Below are positions 1 through 8,722 of a stretch of DNA of 64,000 nucleotides, in pieces; positions within the stretch are counted from its first letter, which is position 1, and every line of letters begins with the position of its first letter. The notes under the pieces were generated by a model. That model made no database searches, was not told the origin of the DNA, and saw only the letters and a list, made by a program, of their open reading frames with translations. Position numbers and translations under genes: made by a program. The stretch lies in assembly GCA_036655355.1 (NCBI GenBank), contig JAVVQG010000001.1, positions 124,001 to 188,000 on the forward strand. Reading direction: 5' to 3'. This DNA is from JAUNSR01 sp036655355 (GTDB taxonomy: Bacteria; Bacteroidota; Bacteroidia; Bacteroidales; JAUNSR01).

Positions 1-1831
1 CTAATCCTACACCTTGCTTGAAATCATCTAATTTTACAAAACGACCAAAAATCTCCTCTCTCTTTTCTGCAGGAATTCCTATTCCGGTATCTGTAACCAT
101 AAACCGTACCCTATTAGGCTCATCTTTCAGATAGGTCAGGTTAATTTCCCCCTCTGTAGTGAATTTTGAAGCATTTGTAAGCAAATTGGTCAACACCTGA
201 TGTAAACGGTGCGGATCGGTACTGATTTTTAAAGGATACTGATGGGGGGTAAAAGTAAGTTTAACCGGCTCCTTCACTTTATTCATCACACTCGCAATCG
301 CACTTTGACAACACTCCTCCACGTCACAGAGTTTCATATCGAATGAGGTGTGTTTGTTTGTTTCAATCATCGATATATTAAGCATATCATCCACCAATTT
401 CAGCAAAAGCGAAGAGTTTTCTTCAATAATTTTCGTAAACTCAGCCCGCTCCTCCGGCATTTCTGCAAGCAAAGATGAAAATCCGACAATGGCATTCAAT
501 GGTGTACGAATCTCATGACTCATATTCTGAATAAATACAGTCTTCAGGTGATTGGATTCCTCTGCCTTCTCTTTGGCAATCTTCAACTCCTGTTCCGACT
601 TGGCCAATATATTCTTCACAATAGCCGTTCGTATGAGAATCACGGCTAAAAAAATTAGAATGATCACCGCAAATATGAACGATAGAATAAAAATTCTCAG
701 ACGCAATTCGTTTTTCTTTGCCTCAAGGTCCTTTGTGGCCAACTCCAATTTATTCACTTCCAATCTTGAACGGAGGTCATTCAACTGGGATGTTAGCTCA
801 AAATCATGAACCGAATCTTTCAAATGGATCAGGTCGCGATAAGTGGATATGGAGTTTTTAAACTGCCCCATATCGTAAAGTATATCAGCTTTCTTTTGTA
901 AGATTTCGGTTCTGTTCTCATCGACCAACAATTGGTCGATCAATGCCAACGCTTTATTATAATCTTTGGAGATATATTGATAATACGAAATGGTATTCAG
1001 ATCAAAATAATATTTCACATATACATCCTCAATGTCTGTATACGCACAAGAGGCGAGATAATGCTCTTTCGCTTTCTCGTAATCCTTTCTTTGGATAAAT
1101 AAATCTGTCAGATAACACTCTCCAAGCCAACGACAACGTTCAACAGGAATCGTTCCTTGGTTTTTATATTTATTCTGAGCATAATTCTCATTCATTCGAA
1201 GATAATCTTCAATATAGCCTTCCACCTCATTCACTTTCCCCTGACTAAGCATGATATCTATAATATAACTCAGAAACTGCATCTCATGGGAAGGCTTCTC
1301 TCCTGCTTCACGAATTAAGTTAAGCCCTTCGTTAAAGGCTATTAAAGCTTGTCCCGGACGTGAAGTTTGACGATACATCATCCCCATCGCTTCGTAAGAG
1401 GAGATCATCCCGGAAGGATGATTCAATTCTTTTCCCAAACGGAACAATTCGGTAGCTTTCTCCGTTGCATTTTCATACTCATCAAAAAAGAGATCCCGAA
1501 AACACATCAGACTAAGAATATCGATCAACTCATTATGAGCGTCGGCCTGGCGGGATGCATTCAGACCCAAATCACCCCAATACTGAACACTATCGGGAAG
1601 CCAACGATTGTAACTATTTCGGGTAAGAGAGCGATAGATGGCACTTTGGTCTTTCAGATCATTATTTTTAATGGAGATTTCGAGGGCCTTAAGGAGAAAA
1701 GGCACCTCTTCCGCACTATTCGTATAGACATATGAAGAATCGAGAAATGCACTTATCTGGGACCTGTTCGACTTTGGAAAAGCCGAAAATGAGATCGAGA
1801 ATAGCAGGATAAATATTGAGATGTATCGCAT
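1..1831 (-). CDS. TPR-containing membrane sensor histidine kinase (3' end cut by window)
   Basis: The gene is read leftward and runs off the window edge, so about 610 residues are visible. An N-terminal signal peptide (MRYISIFILLFSISFSAFP) is followed by about 350 residues of helical, TPR-like sequence, a membrane segment around residues 371-395 and a coiled coil. A HisKA domain follows with the H-box SHEIRTPLNAIVGF, putative phospho-acceptor His439. The HATPase domain is visible up to DTGIGIP (G1) and the start of the G2 box (GVGL), where the window ends. This periplasmic-TPR/kinase layout is common in Bacteroidota. No partner regulator is visible, and a C-terminal receiver domain cannot be excluded. 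The ATG at 1831 is preceded by a TATATTTG -7 element. Confidence 0.88.
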   Translation of the reverse strand, partial: MRYISIFILLFSISFSAFPKSNRSQISAFLDSSYVYTNSAEEVPFLLKALEISIKNNDLKDQSAIYRSLTRNSYNRWLPDSVQYWGDLGLNASRQADAHNELIDILSLMCFRDLFFDEYENATEKATELFRLGKELNHPSGMISSYEAMGMMYRQTSRPGQALIAFNEGLNLIREAGEKPSHEMQFLSYIIDIMLSQGKVNEVEGYIEDYLRMNENYAQNKYKNQGTIPVERCRWLGECYLTDLFIQRKDYEKAKEHYLASCAYTDIEDVYVKYYFDLNTISYYQYISKDYNKALALIDQLLVDENRTEILQKKADILYDMGQFKNSISTYRDLIHLKDSVHDFELTSQLNDLRSRLEVNKLELATKDLEAKKNELRLRIFILSFIFAVIILIFLAVILIRTAIVKNILAKSEQELKIAKEKAEESNHLKTVFIQNMSHEIRTPLNAIVGFSSLLAEMPEERAEFTKIIEENSSLLLKLVDDMLNISMIETNKHTSFDMKLCDVEECCQSAIASVMNKVKEPVKLTFTPHQYPLKISTDPHRLHQVLTNLLTNASKFTTEGEINLTYLKDEPNRVRFMVTDTGIGIPAEKREEIFGRFVKLDDFKQGVGL

Positions 1832-1858
1832 CGTGTGAAAGAATAGACTATATTTATG

Positions 1859-1866
1859 CAAATATA
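1859..1866 (-). promoter_or_regulatory. -7 promoter element (TATATTTG) for the histidine kinase
   Basis: On the minus strand the octamer TATATTTG is a perfect match to the Bacteroidetes -7 consensus TAnnTTTG. It lies about 28 nt upstream of the kinase ATG. No convincing -33 box is visible. Confidence 0.5.
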
Positions 1867-1980
1867 ATTTTATTTTCACAGAACGCATATTAACAATCAA
1901 AATAGTATTTAAATTAAATTCAATTTATTGATAGATTATATTTTAGATATTTGATATACATATTATAAAAATACAAAACT

Positions 1981-2937
1981 ATGAATATTGTAATACTTGA
2001 CGGTTACGGTCTAAATCCGGGAGATTTATCGTGGGAAGGAATCGAATCTTTGGGACAGGTAACTTTATACGATCGCACCTCTTCGAAAGATACGGTTAAC
2101 AGATCCCGCAACGCAGAAGCCTTACTGACCAATAAAACCGTAATTACGCGGGAAATGATGGAACAATTACCGAACTTAAGATATATCGGCGTGTTGGCAA
2201 CCGGATACAACGTGATTGATATCGAAGCAGCTAAAGAGAAGGGAATCATTGTTACTAATATTCCTGCATACAGCACAAATTCTGTTGCCCAAATGGTATT
2301 TGCACATCTTTTGAACATCACCAATCAAGTGGGACTGCATGCGCAGGAAGTCACAAAAGGACGATGGAGCGCGAATAAAGATTTTACCTTTTGGGATACA
2401 CCTCAAATTGAACTAGCCGGCAAGACTATCGGTTTAATCGGATTGGGTCATACGGGGATGGCAACGGCAAAATTGGCACTTGCCTTTGGAATGAAAGTCA
2501 TCGCCCTCACCTCTAAAGACAGTAGCATGTTGCCCGAAGGAATTGTACCCGTAAGCAAGGAGAAATTGTTTTCAACAAGCGATGTTGTATCCCTACATTG
2601 TCCCCTAACATCGGATACAACCGAAATAATCAATGCCGACACGCTTGCATTGATGAAACCTTCCGCCATTGTGATCAATACCGGACGAGGTGGTTTGGTA
2701 AACGAAACGGATCTATCAAACGCACTAAATAACAATCAATTATACGCAGCCGGAATTGACGTATTATCCACTGAACCACCAGCTACGGATAATCCGCTTC
2801 TTACGGCAAAACATTGCTACATCACCCCTCATATCGCATGGGCAACCTTGGAGGCTCGCGCCCGATTGATGGATATCGCAACAGACAACCTACACTCCTT
2901 TCAACAAGGAAGAATCAAAAATAACGTTGCCGTGTAA
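1981..2937 (+). CDS. D-2-hydroxyacid dehydrogenase (glycerate dehydrogenase/hydroxypyruvate reductase-like)
   Basis: This 318-residue protein has the D-isomer-specific 2-hydroxyacid dehydrogenase architecture. The catalytic domain is split around a central Rossmann domain with the NAD motif GLIGLGHTGMATA near residue 150. INTGRGGLVNE carries the catalytic Arg and ITPHIAWAT the catalytic His. The family reduces 2-keto acids such as hydroxypyruvate with NAD(P)H, and the opening MNIVILDGYGLNPGDLSW resembles glycerate dehydrogenases; the actual substrate cannot be read from sequence. It is a single gene divergent from the histidine kinase and followed by the thiamine riboswitch. A near-consensus -7 element, GATATTTG, sits at 1946-1953. 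Confidence 0.9.
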   Translation: MNIVILDGYGLNPGDLSWEGIESLGQVTLYDRTSSKDTVNRSRNAEALLTNKTVITREMMEQLPNLRYIGVLATGYNVIDIEAAKEKGIIVTNIPAYSTNSVAQMVFAHLLNITNQVGLHAQEVTKGRWSANKDFTFWDTPQIELAGKTIGLIGLGHTGMATAKLALAFGMKVIALTSKDSSMLPEGIVPVSKEKLFSTSDVVSLHCPLTSDTTEIINADTLALMKPSAIVINTGRGGLVNETDLSNALNNNQLYAAGIDVLSTEPPATDNPLLTAKHCYITPHIAWATLEARARLMDIATDNLHSFQQGRIKNNVAV

Positions 2938-2959
2938 TATGTTTTAAAATATTTTTCCT

Positions 2960-2967
2960 TTCCTTTG
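2960..2967 (+). promoter_or_regulatory. -7 promoter element of the thiamine salvage transcript
   Basis: TTCCTTTG differs from TAnnTTTG at one position and lies about 10 nt before the first conserved base of the TPP aptamer. Transcription would therefore begin just ahead of the riboswitch. Confidence 0.45.
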
Positions 2968-2975
2968 CGGCGAAT

Positions 2976-3056
2976 TTAAGGGGTGCCACAGTCCGTTCGA
3001 ATTGTGCGCTGAGATTAAACCCATTGAACCTGCACGGGTAATGCCGCGAAGGGAAA
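2976..3056 (+). promoter_or_regulatory. TPP (thiamine pyrophosphate) riboswitch aptamer
   Basis: The conserved THI-element blocks occur in order: GGGGTGCC (2980-2987), GCTGAGA (3008-3014), ACCC with TGAACCTG (3019-3032), GGGTAATGCC (3036-3045) and CGAAGGGA (3047-3054). This is an essentially canonical aptamer. It lies on the strand of the downstream TonB receptor, PnuT carrier and thiamine pyrophosphokinase, so thiamine pyrophosphate should repress that locus. No U-tract terminator follows directly. About 260 nt of leader remain before the receptor start, including an imperfect hairpin at 3151-3182 that may be part of the expression platform; the mechanism is not clear from sequence. Confidence 0.96.
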
Positions 3057-3314
3057 GAAAGATCTTTTCACAGAATCTCTTTGGTGTATCACATTCTCAT
3101 TCCCCCTATTTCATTTTGTATTATCTAAATTAGACGCAACTGAAACTCAACGACATACAGAGGGAATTCCCTATTTCTGTCGCTTGTATTCTTTTGCAAA
3201 ACAAACGATTACATTTAAATAAAATCGCCATAGCTCCCCCTAAAGCTGAAATACTCAACAAAAGGTAAGTTGATGGTGCATTTGACTTTAATGTTAAAAA
3301 GTAATTACTTACAA

Positions 3315-5510
3315 ATGAAAAGGGTATTTATTTCTTCCTTGGCATTCGTGCCTTACCTTTCTGCAAATGCAGACTCTCTTCAGACCGATTCTCTTCGAAA
3401 CTTCGAACTTGATGAGGTAGTCGTAAAAGCCACTAAAGCCGTAAAAGGGACTCCCATGGCTTTTTCGGATGTATCAAAAGAGACACTTTCCAAAAACAAT
3501 TATGGGCAGGACATCCCCCATCTTATTTCACTTACACCCTCTGTCATCGTTACCTCGGATGCCGGTACAGGCATCGGTTATACAGGATTCAGAGTAAGGG
3601 GTACCGACTCCAACCGAATCAATGTAACCGTTAACGGTGTGCCCGTAAATGATTCAGAATCGCATACCGTGTTCTGGGTGAATATGCCCGATTTTGCCTC
3701 ATCCGTAGAAAACGTACAAATCCAACGGGGTGCAGGGACTTCCACCAACGGAGCATCCGCTTTCGGAGCCAGTATTGCCATGCAGACCCAAAAACCAATC
3801 ATGAACCCATATGCAGAGTACCAGACAGCTGCAGGTTCGTTCGGAACGTTCAAAAATACGGTAAAGGGGGGAACAGGATTGATCAAAGATCATTTCGTAT
3901 TCGATGCCCGCTATTCAAAAATAACGAGTGACGGATTCATTGACCGTGCAAAATCGGATCTATCCTCATATTACGGCTCTGCAGCCTATTATGCGGGAGC
4001 TACCATGATCAAATATCAGCTCTTCGGAAGTGCGGAGGTAACCAATCAGGCTTGGAACGGTGTACCTTCGGAGCTATTGGCACAAGGCAACCGCACCTAC
4101 AATTCATGTGGCGAATACACAGAAGACGGCGTAACGAAGTATTACGATCAGACCGATAATTATTGGCAGAATCACCACCACCTTACGTTTGCCCGAATGA
4201 TAAACCAGAATTGGGACATGAATCTGACGATTCACTACACCAACGGAAAAGGATATTATGAGGATTATAAAGCAAATGCCAAACTCAAAGATTACGATCT
4301 CCTTCCTTTTATGAACGGAAACGGCGAAACGGTATCTAAATCTGACTTGGTGCGACGCAAATGGCTTAAAAACGATTTCTATGGTGGTATCTACAACGCC
4401 TCATACACTACCGAGCGTCTAAGCATGAACCTCGGTGCTGCTTTCAGCAATTATATCGGCGACCATTTCGGAAGAGTTATCTGGGTGAAGAATTACAACG
4501 ACCTCCATTCAGGACATGAATATTATAGAAGCGATGCACGAAAATTGGATTACAATGTATTTGCCAAAGCAAGTTATCGCCTGACAAATTCACTCAGCGG
4601 TTTTGCGGATCTGCAATACAGGGGTATCAATTATAAAACAGACGGAACCACCGATAAGGCAGGTGAGATCTATGTAGATAAACAGTTCAATTTCTTTAAT
4701 CCGAAAGTGGGATTGAATTTCTCATCAGGAGCAAATACGGCCTTTGCGTCTTTCTCTATCGCTAACCGCGAGCCAAACCGCGACAACTTCACGGAGGCAG
4801 GCATCAACGAACGGCCTACTCATGAAACGCTTTATGATTATGAAGCGGGGTACGCGTTTAACGGAGGAAACTGGAACATCGGTGCAAACCTCTACTTCAT
4901 GGATTACAACAACCAATTGATCTTAACCGGAAAGTTGTCTGAGATCGGCGAAGCGCTTACTTCCAATATCAAAGACTCTTATCGCACGGGAATCGAACTG
5001 ATGGGGGGTGTTCAGATCTTATCGTGGTTAAATTGGAACGGAAACATCGCATTGAGTTCGAATAAGATCAGAAACTTTGTTGAATATGTTGACACGTGGT
5101 CTGAAACACCGCTTGAGGTACATCATGGCAAAACGGATATAGCTTTTTCTCCGAACATTGTGGCCAATAGCATCTTCGGTTTTAATTACAAAGGTTTTGA
5201 CGCTGCATTTAACTCTGTTTATGTAGGAAGACAATACCTCGACAATACCGCTTCGAAAGACCGCTCGATCGATCCTTACTTTGTGAGCAACCTACAGATC
5301 GGTTACACGTTTAAACCCCGTTTTGTACGTGAAATTGCATTGGGATTCCGTATCAACAACATCTTCAACGAAGCCTATGAAACCAACGGATGGGTTTACA
5401 CCGCTGTACCGGAAGATTCGGATTACACCCTAAACAACCGATACAAAGAGGATGGTTATTTCACCCAGGCAGGAACCAACCTGATGGGCTCTCTGACTGT
5501 CAAATTCTAA
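3315..5510 (+). CDS. TonB-dependent outer-membrane receptor, probably for thiamine
   Basis: A 731-residue receptor: signal peptide MKRVFISSLAFVPYLSANA, an N-terminal stretch ELDEVVVKATKAVKGTP resembling a TonB box, a plug domain to about residue 150 with the GTDSNRINVTVNGVPVND segment, then a beta-barrel ending in a C-terminal Phe (GSLTVKF). It would take up thiamine or a thiamine derivative across the outer membrane using TonB energy; the substrate is inferred from the upstream TPP riboswitch and the following thiamine genes. Upstream in-frame starts exist (TTG 3270, ATG 3273, ATG 3291), but the ATG at 3315 gives a normal signal peptide and is preferred. A strong terminator follows the stop codon. 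Confidence 0.9.
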   Translation: MKRVFISSLAFVPYLSANADSLQTDSLRNFELDEVVVKATKAVKGTPMAFSDVSKETLSKNNYGQDIPHLISLTPSVIVTSDAGTGIGYTGFRVRGTDSNRINVTVNGVPVNDSESHTVFWVNMPDFASSVENVQIQRGAGTSTNGASAFGASIAMQTQKPIMNPYAEYQTAAGSFGTFKNTVKGGTGLIKDHFVFDARYSKITSDGFIDRAKSDLSSYYGSAAYYAGATMIKYQLFGSAEVTNQAWNGVPSELLAQGNRTYNSCGEYTEDGVTKYYDQTDNYWQNHHHLTFARMINQNWDMNLTIHYTNGKGYYEDYKANAKLKDYDLLPFMNGNGETVSKSDLVRRKWLKNDFYGGIYNASYTTERLSMNLGAAFSNYIGDHFGRVIWVKNYNDLHSGHEYYRSDARKLDYNVFAKASYRLTNSLSGFADLQYRGINYKTDGTTDKAGEIYVDKQFNFFNPKVGLNFSSGANTAFASFSIANREPNRDNFTEAGINERPTHETLYDYEAGYAFNGGNWNIGANLYFMDYNNQLILTGKLSEIGEALTSNIKDSYRTGIELMGGVQILSWLNWNGNIALSSNKIRNFVEYVDTWSETPLEVHHGKTDIAFSPNIVANSIFGFNYKGFDAAFNSVYVGRQYLDNTASKDRSIDPYFVSNLQIGYTFKPRFVREIALGFRINNIFNEAYETNGWVYTAVPEDSDYTLNNRYKEDGYFTQAGTNLMGSLTVKF

Positions 5511-5519
5511 ATCCATACA

Positions 5520-5581
5520 CCTCCCGGTTATCACCTGCTCCTTAAACTCGATTGAGGCGTGTGAGAACCGGGAGGTTTTTT
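5520..5581 (+). terminator. Rho-independent terminator between the receptor and pnuT genes
   Basis: CCTCCCGGTT (5520-5529) pairs perfectly with AACCGGGAGG (5566-5575), followed by six T. It lies inside the thiamine locus and would lower expression of the downstream genes relative to the receptor. Confidence 0.85.
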
Positions 5582-5582
5582 G

Positions 5583-5590
5583 TAAATTCG
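5583..5590 (+). promoter_or_regulatory. Candidate -7 element directly before pnuT
   Basis: TAAATTCG is one base off TAnnTTTG and ends 4 nt before the pnuT ATG. If used, the transcript would be leaderless or nearly so. It follows the intralocus terminator immediately, which would give pnuT its own riboswitch-independent start. Confidence 0.3.
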
Positions 5591-5594
5591 CACC

Positions 5595-6215
5595 ATGTAT
5601 CAATTTTCAGAACTATTTTGGAGCTGTCTTGAATATTTCGGGGTAGCCACAGGCTTTCTATATTTAATCCTTGAGATGAAACAAAAACCCGCCATGTGGC
5701 TAATCGGTGGCATTTCATCTTTACTTTATGTCTTCATTTTCGGATTCTCCAGAATCTACGCAGATATGGGATTCAATATCTACAATGTCATCATATCCGC
5801 CTATGGTTTTATCCAATGGCGAAAAAGCATCGGTTCACCGAACGGGGAGCACGTTAAAGATCACCAAATCGAATATACCCGGCTTAACCTGCAACAGTTC
5901 CTGCAAATCATCAGTGTAACGGTTCTCATTTACGGTATTATCTTCATTTTTCTTAAGACGTGTACCGATTCTCCGATTCCGCAAGGTGATGCTTTTACCA
6001 CAACAGTCAGCATTGTTGCTACGTGGATGTTAGCCAGACGGATCATCGAACACTGGATCTTCTGGGTGGTGGTGAACATCGTATCCGTATATCTCTATTA
6101 TTTACGTGATCTTTATCCCACTATGGTTTTATATACATTCTATGCATTCGCAGCCGTAACCGGATATTATATTTGGAAAAAGAAAGGAGTATGCTATGTT
6201 AGTAAAAGAATTTGA
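5595..6215 (+). CDS. pnuT: PnuC-family inner-membrane transporter, probable thiamine carrier PnuT
   Basis: A 206-residue, highly hydrophobic protein of the PnuC/PnuT family with roughly seven membrane segments. Features include FLYLILEMKQKPAMWLIGG near residues 21-39 and, in the following helix, the family-like segment YNVIISAYGFIQW. PnuC proteins move vitamin precursors by facilitated diffusion with trapping by phosphorylation. Placement between a TPP-regulated TonB receptor and thiamine pyrophosphokinase points to thiamine rather than nicotinamide riboside. Its last 20 nt overlap the next gene in another frame, so the two are translationally coupled. Confidence 0.88.
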   Translation: MYQFSELFWSCLEYFGVATGFLYLILEMKQKPAMWLIGGISSLLYVFIFGFSRIYADMGFNIYNVIISAYGFIQWRKSIGSPNGEHVKDHQIEYTRLNLQQFLQIISVTVLIYGIIFIFLKTCTDSPIPQGDAFTTTVSIVATWMLARRIIEHWIFWVVVNIVSVYLYYLRDLYPTMVLYTFYAFAAVTGYYIWKKKGVCYVSKRI

Positions 6216-6828
6216 TTGCGTGATATTGGCAAACGGAGAATTTCCTCAATCAGACATCACTCGCTCCTACCTGCAGCAGGCACCCTACCTGATTGCTTGT
6301 GACGGCGCAGTGAATAAGCTATTGGATTGCAACTTGAAACCCGATGCGATCGTAGGAGATCTCGATAGCATCTCACAGGAGCGATTGGATCTTTTCGCCG
6401 ACATCATCCATCACAATCCCGATCAGGAGACGAACGACCTCACGAAATCAGCTCTATTCGCCCGGAAAGCGGGTTTCACGAAGATCTTGATTCTCGGTGC
6501 AACCGGATTACGTGAGGATCATACATTGGCTAACATCTCACTTCTGACGCTTTACAAGGGGATGTTTGAAAATGTTTACCTGGTTTCTGATTACGGAACA
6601 TTTATTCCGATAACAAAAACCACCACGATTGCCACTTATCCGGGACAACAGGTGTCTATCTTCGCATTGTTTCCTTACGGCACGATTACTTCCGAAGGCT
6701 TGAGGTATCCTGTCGCCGAACGCCAACTTCCGCTTTGGTGGGAAGGTACGCTGAATGAGGCATTAGGCGATTCATTCACGTTACAGTTGAGCGGTGAAGG
6801 GAATGTATTGGTTTATTTAAGACATTAA
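6196..6828 (+). CDS. Thiamine pyrophosphokinase
   Basis: A 210-residue enzyme that transfers pyrophosphate from ATP to thiamine, giving TPP. Family motifs are visible: ACDGAVNKLLD near residue 34, the acidic VGDLDSI near residue 53 and DQETNDLTKS near residue 75, which together bind Mg-ATP and thiamine; a C-terminal thiamine-binding region follows. It overlaps the PnuT gene by 20 nt. Phosphorylating imported thiamine would trap it in the cell, completing a salvage path of receptor, carrier and kinase under the upstream TPP riboswitch. Length fits the bacterial family. Confidence 0.93.
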   Translation: MLVKEFDCVILANGEFPQSDITRSYLQQAPYLIACDGAVNKLLDCNLKPDAIVGDLDSISQERLDLFADIIHHNPDQETNDLTKSALFARKAGFTKILILGATGLREDHTLANISLLTLYKGMFENVYLVSDYGTFIPITKTTTIATYPGQQVSIFALFPYGTITSEGLRYPVAERQLPLWWEGTLNEALGDSFTLQLSGEGNVLVYLRH

Positions 6829-6904
6829 CCGAATCACACAGGGGTGTGTGAATGGCCGGAAGAGAATAAGCGTTGAGTTCCGGAACAGAATCTTCCCAAG
6901 AGAC

Positions 6905-7609
6905 TCAAATTGGAAAACGGAATGCTTTCAGTTCTTTTTCAAGCCGGCGATGCACCCCTCCGCAATATTGATTCAACAACGCATGAAACCGCTCTCCATG
7001 GTTCATTTCCGTCAGATGAGTCAACTCATGAAGGATAACATAATCGATCAAATGCAACGGTAACATCATCAAACGATATGAAAGAGCGATGTTTCGTAAC
7101 GTATCGCACTTCCCCAATCGGTTCTTTCCGTATGATACCGTGCAACTCCGAAAACTCAATCCGAGTTTTCTGGCAAGTTCCGCCGTCCGCTCCGGCAAAT
7201 AATGCGCTCCCTCGTAACGAAGCACTTTGACAATATTCTTCTCAATGAACTGCTGTACCTCTTGACGGCTGTAATCCGTAGCGGGAGGTGCTACTACCTC
7301 CAATACACCTTTCGAATAACGCGCTTCAAACATATTTCCGAAAGCACTTTCCTGAATCGACACCCGGAAGAGACTCATTTCCAACAGCGTCCCTTTCTGC
7401 AACCTCACACGTTCACTGACACGTTTTCGCAAACGAGGCAATAAATGGCGTTGCTGCTCGAATGCAGCGGTCACCTGTTTCATGGAAACATGAGGGGGAC
7501 AAGTGATCTGTATTCCCTCTGTCGTTGCTCGAAATATAAAGCGACGGGCCGTTTTATGGGGTTTGATCGAGATGATACCCAATTCCGGATCATGAAAATT
7601 CTTTAGCAT
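6905..7609 (-). CDS. YgjP/SprT-like zinc metallopeptidase (DUF45)
   Basis: A 234-residue protein with the gluzincin-type motif HELTH (His194, Glu195, His198) followed by EMNHGERFH (His204 as probable third ligand), the hallmark of the YgjP family. The N-terminal half is beta-rich. The family is sometimes called M48-like metal-dependent hydrolase; its substrates are unknown. The ATG at 7609 is preferred over an upstream TTG at 7642. It converges with the thiamine pyrophosphokinase gene; a small 7-bp hairpin (6834-6851) lies between them, without a T-tract. Confidence 0.85.
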   Translation of the reverse strand: MLKNFHDPELGIISIKPHKTARRFIFRATTEGIQITCPPHVSMKQVTAAFEQQRHLLPRLRKRVSERVRLQKGTLLEMSLFRVSIQESAFGNMFEARYSKGVLEVVAPPATDYSRQEVQQFIEKNIVKVLRYEGAHYLPERTAELARKLGLSFRSCTVSYGKNRLGKCDTLRNIALSYRLMMLPLHLIDYVILHELTHLTEMNHGERFHALLNQYCGGVHRRLEKELKAFRFPI

Positions 7610-7665
7610 ATGTGATGTATATAAAAGGCGAACTGAAATCAATCCAGTCCGCCCATTTAGTATTG

Positions 7666-8664
7666 TTATGCCTGTACGATCATCTTTCCGGTATTCTTAC
7701 CGTCGAACAGGTCTATGAATGTTTGCGGTAATTTATCAAAACCGATAACAACCGTTTCTTTTCCTTTTAATAACCCCTCGCGATACCATTTGATCAATTG
7801 CATTTGCCCTTCATGGAAAGAATCCACATAGTCACTCACGATGAAACCCTTCATCAATGCACTATTAATCAAAAGTGGTACTTGCGGATAAGGCCCCACT
7901 GCTTTGGACGTTTCGTTATACAATGCGATCTGACCGCAAATAATGATTCGGGCGCCGTGATTGATTTGTTTCAAGATGCGATCAGAGAGCTCTCCTCCCA
8001 CATTATCGAAATAAATATCCACACCCAACGGAGCGGCTTTGTGCAGATCTTTCTCCAACTTATCCAAATCATGATAATCCAAAGCGGCATCAAAGCCAAG
8101 ATCCTCTTTCAAATAGGTAAGTTTCGATTTATGACCTGCCACACCGATGACATTACAACCCATGATCTTTGCGATCTGTCCCACGGCTATTCCAACGGCT
8201 CCGGCAGCGCCGGAAATCACTACGGTTTCTGCCGGCTTCGGTTTCCCGATGCGGGTCAGTCCGAAGTAAGCGGTTAAACCGGTAAGACCTAAGAGACCGA
8301 GGTAATAGCTGGGAGGAGCAAGCTGTACATCGATCTTCTGTACCTCGTTGGCCCACACAGCCTGTACCGTTTGCCATTTGAGCATCATCCCAAGAACATA
8401 ATCTCCCGGATGGATCCCTTCGGCACGACTCTCCAGCACCTTGGCTACGACACCTCCCGCAAGGGGTTGACCCACTTCGAAGGGAGGGATATAGGACTTC
8501 TGATCACTCATTCGTCCGCGCATGTAAGGATCTACCGAATAAAATTTACCTTCAAGTAAGAGTTGCCCCTCTTCCAGAGGCAAATCAGCCACTTCCACTT
8601 CTTCAAAATCAGCCAAAACAGGTTTTCCGACAGGACGGGATTTCAATATAAATGCTTTGCTCAT
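7666..8664 (-). CDS. NADP-dependent MDR oxidoreductase (YfmJ/CurA/PTGR-like)
   Basis: A 332-residue medium-chain dehydrogenase/reductase of the zinc-free leukotriene B4 12-hydroxydehydrogenase/curcumin reductase type. The N-terminal GroES-like domain has SVDPYMRGRM. A Rossmann domain follows with the nucleotide motif SGAAGAVGIAVGQIAK near residue 150 and a VGGELSD segment. These enzymes reduce alpha,beta-unsaturated ketones or aldehydes with NADPH and often protect against reactive carbonyls. A perfect 12-bp inverted repeat overlaps the region just upstream of the start, suggesting dedicated control. The gene stands apart from rimO (58-nt gap). Confidence 0.9.
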   Translation of the reverse strand: MSKAFILKSRPVGKPVLADFEEVEVADLPLEEGQLLLEGKFYSVDPYMRGRMSDQKSYIPPFEVGQPLAGGVVAKVLESRAEGIHPGDYVLGMMLKWQTVQAVWANEVQKIDVQLAPPSYYLGLLGLTGLTAYFGLTRIGKPKPAETVVISGAAGAVGIAVGQIAKIMGCNVIGVAGHKSKLTYLKEDLGFDAALDYHDLDKLEKDLHKAAPLGVDIYFDNVGGELSDRILKQINHGARIIICGQIALYNETSKAVGPYPQVPLLINSALMKGFIVSDYVDSFHEGQMQLIKWYREGLLKGKETVVIGFDKLPQTFIDLFDGKNTGKMIVQA

Positions 8665-8698
8665 AATCGTTAGAATTATAGTTTCTTTCTAACGATTA
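8664..8698 (-). promoter_or_regulatory. Perfect 12-bp inverted repeat at the oxidoreductase start (operator candidate)
   Basis: TAATCGTTAGAA (8664-8675) and TTCTAACGATTA (8687-8698) are exact inverted copies with an 11-nt spacer. The repeat ends at the oxidoreductase ATG and covers a TATAATTC stretch that could be its -7 element. A transcription-factor operator or a translation-blocking hairpin are both possible; no T-tract supports a terminator. Confidence 0.6.
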
Positions 8699-8722
8699 AA
8701 ACACTTGGCATCCGAAGTTGGT

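Noticed and set aside
2958..3057. A long helix (CTTTCCTTTGCGGC with GCCGCGAAGGGAAAG) enclosing the TPP aptamer
   Set aside because: The left arm overlaps the predicted -7 element and would lie before the transcription start, so it is probably not in the RNA.
3270..3314. Upstream starts (TTG 3270, ATG 3273, ATG 3291) for the TonB receptor
   Set aside because: They would place 8-14 extra residues before the positively charged start of the signal peptide; the ATG at 3315 gives a standard signal peptide.
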